Source: B8-G4 sp033720735 (lineage in GTDB: Bacteria; Bacteroidota; Bacteroidia; Chitinophagales; Saprospiraceae). Taken from it: 9,664 nt of DNA. Under the pieces are notes generated by a model. That model saw only the letters and a program-made list of their open reading frames with translations, was not told the origin of the DNA and did no database searches. Positions 8,501 to 9,664 of this stretch are shown in pieces. The stretch lies in assembly GCA_033720735.1 (NCBI GenBank), contig JAWWBX010000158.1, positions 1 through 9,664 on the forward strand, read 5' to 3'. Position numbers and translations under genes: made by a program. Positions within the stretch are counted from its first letter, which is position 1; each line of letters begins with the position of its first letter.

Positions 8501-8652
8501 AAGAGGTACTACAGATCGACACCTACAACGCCCAGATCGTCACCATCCAGGCCGTCAAAGACCTGATCGACGAGAATAAGGAACTGAGAGAGCGGTTGGA
8601 CAGGCTTGAAAAGCAGGTTTCAATGCTGACCTCAGCATTGGCAGACAGATGA
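5563..8652 (+). CDS. Large secreted beta-roll fibre protein with C-terminal peptidase S74 chaperone domain
   Basis: Exported fibre-like protein of 1029 residues. The signal peptide is MKYIHTFLLVLAGTTLGLAQ, followed by the common Bacteroidota N-terminal module VGIGTATP..SAILDIQSNNKGLLVPR. Two acidic DxDxDT motifs (about 94-99 and 385-390) precede two beta-roll blocks: 11 units (135-318) and 21 units (427-791), each ended by PLIYGEFDND (331 and 804). LIGPTSSFGYG follows at 843. The C-terminus (about 900-1010) is a peptidase S74 domain, the intramolecular chaperone of phage tail spikes. NSDLRIKTD gives Ser910 and Lys915, the spacing of the known self-cleavage dyad. A coiled coil (ENKELRERLDRLEKQVSML) ends it. 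Expected behaviour is trimerisation followed by release of the last ~119 residues by cleavage at S910/D911. ATG 5563 fits the signal peptide. No membrane anchor or type IX sorting domain is seen, so how it is displayed is unclear. Confidence 0.9.
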   Translation: MKYIHTFLLVLAGTTLGLAQNNVGIGTATPHISAILDIQSNNKGLLVPRLSPADRVAITSPANGLLVYDTVFTAFMFHNGVKWLSLSEPYQLIDQDGDTHIKFFESFNDAVELTIDGSSVWSFDGVRITPPGIAANTVVGAGAGIGLTGTNNTLFGHQTANDTLTGFNNVFVGSRAGKSTTSGYSNVFLGADAGYSNTTGIFNMFIGHSAGASTTAGTSNLFIGESSGIANTTGSANLFLGYRSGWRHQTGFGNIFIGNEAGQEVKNGHLSTYLGHEAGKADTVGLRNTYIGARAGADVHDSMNVFIGYEAGRYVSGGNKLAIENSASISPLIYGEFDNDLVRINGTLQIGTQYSFPLLDGVAGQTLLTNGTGLLAWGAPALMHDNDSDTRINVEETLDEDKIRFDLGGIEHFVMNGAHLAVVNSGGSVFIGENAGILDDLTNNYNTFIGAGAGTSNTSGFGNTFIGESAGAGNSIGERNTFVGRLAGQAHTTGTDNTLLGHGAGFTMSTGLSNTLVGSYAGAFLTTGSGNILIGASAGGSLAGASENVIIGNAAGAFTTSSSNTFVGFASGNATTTGGQNTAVGRLSQYYQTTGSQNTALGNLAALQNSDGHRNVAIGYAALEKDTTGSGNVAVGAHALASANHRDGNVAVGDSALYQNGTGAALASNQGAFNTAVGKNSLRSNTSGYANTALGYDVLAANVTGVENIGIGLQALGKNTSGIQNVCIGNAAMYANALGSFNSALGYGTLTNVEGSNNVAIGYSAGLTFSPVNVSHSVFIGSHAGGDFPQSNRLYIESLGAPHPLIYGEFDNDLVEINGKFGVDTTTAHQFTVLSSAVHNTRLIGPTSSFGYGARLNFGDQDYVYIEEPADDLMRIQANLVGIRRTPTANNLELDGTASKTTAGDWLANSDLRIKTDIQDIENSFAIMQSLRPVKFRYTKEWMQRNPSIKEQYYYNFIAQEYRDVFPESVQGSGEMLAGEEVLQIDTYNAQIVTIQAVKDLIDENKELRERLDRLEKQVSMLTSALADR
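5965..6516 (+). repeat. Beta-roll block 1 of the large fibre: 11 units
   Basis: Eleven in-frame units, eight of 51 bp and three of 48 bp (one residue short: the first and the last two). All are of the 'AG' type, [x]N[TVM][FL][IV]GxxAGxxTTxGx. The second unit has lost the Ala-Gly pair (HQTAN). The block runs straight into NKLAIENSA and the PLIYGEFDND cap. Codons differ between units, so the repeat is conserved in protein and not in DNA. Confidence 0.85.
6841..7935 (+). repeat. Beta-roll block 2 of the large fibre: 21 units of two subtypes
   Basis: Twenty-one units, mostly 51 bp. Units 1-9 (6841-7299) are 'AG' type, NTFIGxxAGxxNTSG. Units 10-19 (7300-7830) follow another consensus, N[TV]A[VIL]Gxx[AS]Lxx[NT]TTG. 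Units 20-21 (7831-7935) return to AG type. Unit 14 (7504-7578) carries an eight-residue insertion (25 residues), which probably bulges from the roll. The block ends at NRLYIES and a PLIYGEFDND cap. Confidence 0.85.
8290..8307 (+). other. Predicted S74 self-cleavage site and Ser/Lys dyad codons
   Basis: Codons for Ser910 (TCT, 8290-8292) and Lys915 (AAG, 8305-8307) sit in NSDLRIKTD. In the endosialidase-type S74 chaperones, cleavage falls between the catalytic Ser and the following Asp, with Lys five residues downstream. The same arrangement is visible here, so cleavage competence is predicted but not shown. Confidence 0.65.
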
Positions 8653-8662
8653 TATGCAGACC

Positions 8663-8695
8663 AGACATTCGAAGTCTCAAAGACTTCGAATGTCT
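8663..8695. terminator. 15-bp perfect hairpin between the convergent fibre and icd genes
   Basis: Arms AGACATTCGAAGTCT (8663-8677) and AGACTTCGAATGTCT (8681-8695) are exact reverse complements around the loop CAA. It starts 10 bases after the fibre stop codon, and its last base is the first base of the icd stop codon read on the other strand. It can therefore serve as a bidirectional 3' boundary. There is no T-tract on either side. It aligns with the hairpin at 2306-2339 apart from one compensated pair and one loop base. Confidence 0.7.
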
Positions 8696-9664
8696 CACAT
8701 ATTCGCAATGATCTCATCCCCAAACTCGGAGCACTTCAGCTTGGTCGCGCCCTCCATCAACCGGTGGAAATCATAAGTCACCCGCTTCTTAGCGATGGCC
8801 CCTTCGATCCCTTTCTCGATGAGATCGCCGGCCTCACTCCAGCCCAGGTAGTCAAACATCATCACACCGGAGAGGATCACGGAGCTCGGGTTGACCTTGT
8901 CCTGGCCGGCATACTTTGGTGCTGTACCGTGCGTGGCCTCGAAAATTGCGATTCCGGTAGTGTAATTGATATTCGCTCCCGGGGCGATCCCGATCCCACC
9001 TACCATGGCCGCCAGGGCGTCGGAAATATAGTCGCCGTTCAGGTTAAGGGTGGCGATCACGTCGTACTCCGCCGGGCGGAGGAGGATCTGTTGGAGGAAC
9101 GCATCCGCAATCACATCCTTGATGAGCAGTGCGCCGCCGGCCAACGCCTTCTGTTGCGCGGCATTGGCGGCATCTTGCCCCTGTTCCTTTTTGATCCTCT
9201 CCCATTGTGCCCATGTGAAGACTTTGTCACCGTACACGCGCTCAGCCACGGCATAGCCCCACTCCTTGAATTTCCCCTCGGTAAACTTCATAATGTTGCC
9301 CTTGTGGACGAGCGAGACGGACTTGTAGCCTTTCTTCAGGGCGTAGTCGATCGCAGAGCGCACGAGCCGCTCCGTCCCTTCCACGGACACAGGCTTTACG
9401 CCGAGCGATACGGTATCCGGGAAGCGGATCTGGGTCACGCCCATCTCTTCCATCAGGAAGCGCTTGACCTTTTCATTCTCATCAGTTCCGTTGAGATACT
9501 CGATTCCAGCATAGATGTCCTCGGTATTCTCGCGAAAGATCACCATGTCGACCTTCCCCGGTTCCTTCACCGGTGAGGGCACTCCGTCGTACCAGCGCAC
9601 TGGCCGCACACACGCAAAGAGATCGAGTTTCTGCCGCAAGGCGACGTTGAGCGAGCGGATCCCG
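8695..9664 (-). CDS. icd: Isocitrate dehydrogenase, NADP-dependent (5' end beyond window)
   Basis: TCA-cycle enzyme that oxidatively decarboxylates isocitrate to 2-oxoglutarate in the cytoplasm. The frame stays open through 9664, where it reads GIRSLNVALRQKLDLF; this matches E. coli Icd from about residue 110, so roughly the first quarter is missing. Substrate-binding residues equivalent to S113, N115 and R119 (IRSLNVALR), R129 (CVRPVR) and R153 (IFRENTEDIYAG) are present. So are the KGNIMKFTEG and LNLNGDYISDALAA segments and the metal-binding region. The NADP determinants are kept: HGTAPKYAG (K344/Y345 equivalents) and TYDFHR (Y391/R395). A segment of roughly 14 extra residues, QGQDAANAAQQKALAG, lies before IKDVIADAF compared with E. 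coli. The Ser113 equivalent, phosphorylated by AceK in enterobacteria, is conserved, but no kinase gene is in view. The gene is convergent with the fibre gene, 42 bp away, and probably functionally unrelated. Confidence 0.97.
   Translation of the reverse strand, partial: GIRSLNVALRQKLDLFACVRPVRWYDGVPSPVKEPGKVDMVIFRENTEDIYAGIEYLNGTDENEKVKRFLMEEMGVTQIRFPDTVSLGVKPVSVEGTERLVRSAIDYALKKGYKSVSLVHKGNIMKFTEGKFKEWGYAVAERVYGDKVFTWAQWERIKKEQGQDAANAAQQKALAGGALLIKDVIADAFLQQILLRPAEYDVIATLNLNGDYISDALAAMVGGIGIAPGANINYTTGIAIFEATHGTAPKYAGQDKVNPSSVILSGVMMFDYLGWSEAGDLIEKGIEGAIAKKRVTYDFHRLMEGATKLKCSEFGDEIIANM

Noticed and set aside
5563..8652. Prophage tail fibre or spike gene
   Set aside because: The S74 domain is phage-like, but the protein has a signal peptide and there are no other phage genes; the neighbours are a two-component system and icd.
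8764..9576. Long plus-strand open frame of 270 codons
   Set aside because: It lies exactly antisense to icd, whose protein matches the E. coli enzyme throughout. The plus-strand translation has no recognisable domain and is a codon-bias shadow.

Overview
The window looks like chromosomal DNA of a Bacteroidota bacterium of moderate GC. Four things point there: a perfect TAnnTTTG-type -7 promoter box ahead of the kinase gene; starts without Shine-Dalgarno sequences; a LytS-type sensor kinase with a periplasmic propeller and Y_Y_Y domain, paired with a LytTR regulator; and exported proteins opening with the 'VGIGT..P..SA.LDIQS..KGLLVPR' module common in that phylum. Saprospiria is my guess within the phylum, but this is inference only.

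Layout. Bases 76-2292 (+) encode a secreted fibre-like protein with eight 17-residue YadA-like beta-roll repeats and a distinctive C-terminal domain ('IDHPLDP...'). A 14-bp perfect hairpin follows it. Bases 2434-4668 (+) encode a membrane sensor histidine kinase with one seven-bladed propeller. Its stop overlaps the start of a LytTR response regulator (4665-5414, +) in ATGA. After a 148-bp gap, bases 5563-8652 (+) encode a much larger fibre protein: 32 beta-roll repeats in two blocks, capped by a peptidase S74 intramolecular chaperone domain with an intact Ser/Lys dyad and a C-terminal coiled coil. A second hairpin of the same family (8663-8695) separates it from the convergent icd gene (8695-9664, -), an NADP-type isocitrate dehydrogenase cut by the window edge.

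How the genes may work together. The two fibre proteins share several modules, so they are paralogous mosaics with different C-terminal caps. A complete two-component system lies between them on the same strand. The simplest reading is a surface-fibre locus with its own sensor and regulator, but that regulatory link is inferred from position only. The icd gene is central metabolism and probably unrelated. The most notable signals are the two hairpins with a compensatory base change, the phage-type self-cleaving domain on a Sec-exported protein, and the alternative C-terminal domain on its paralogue.
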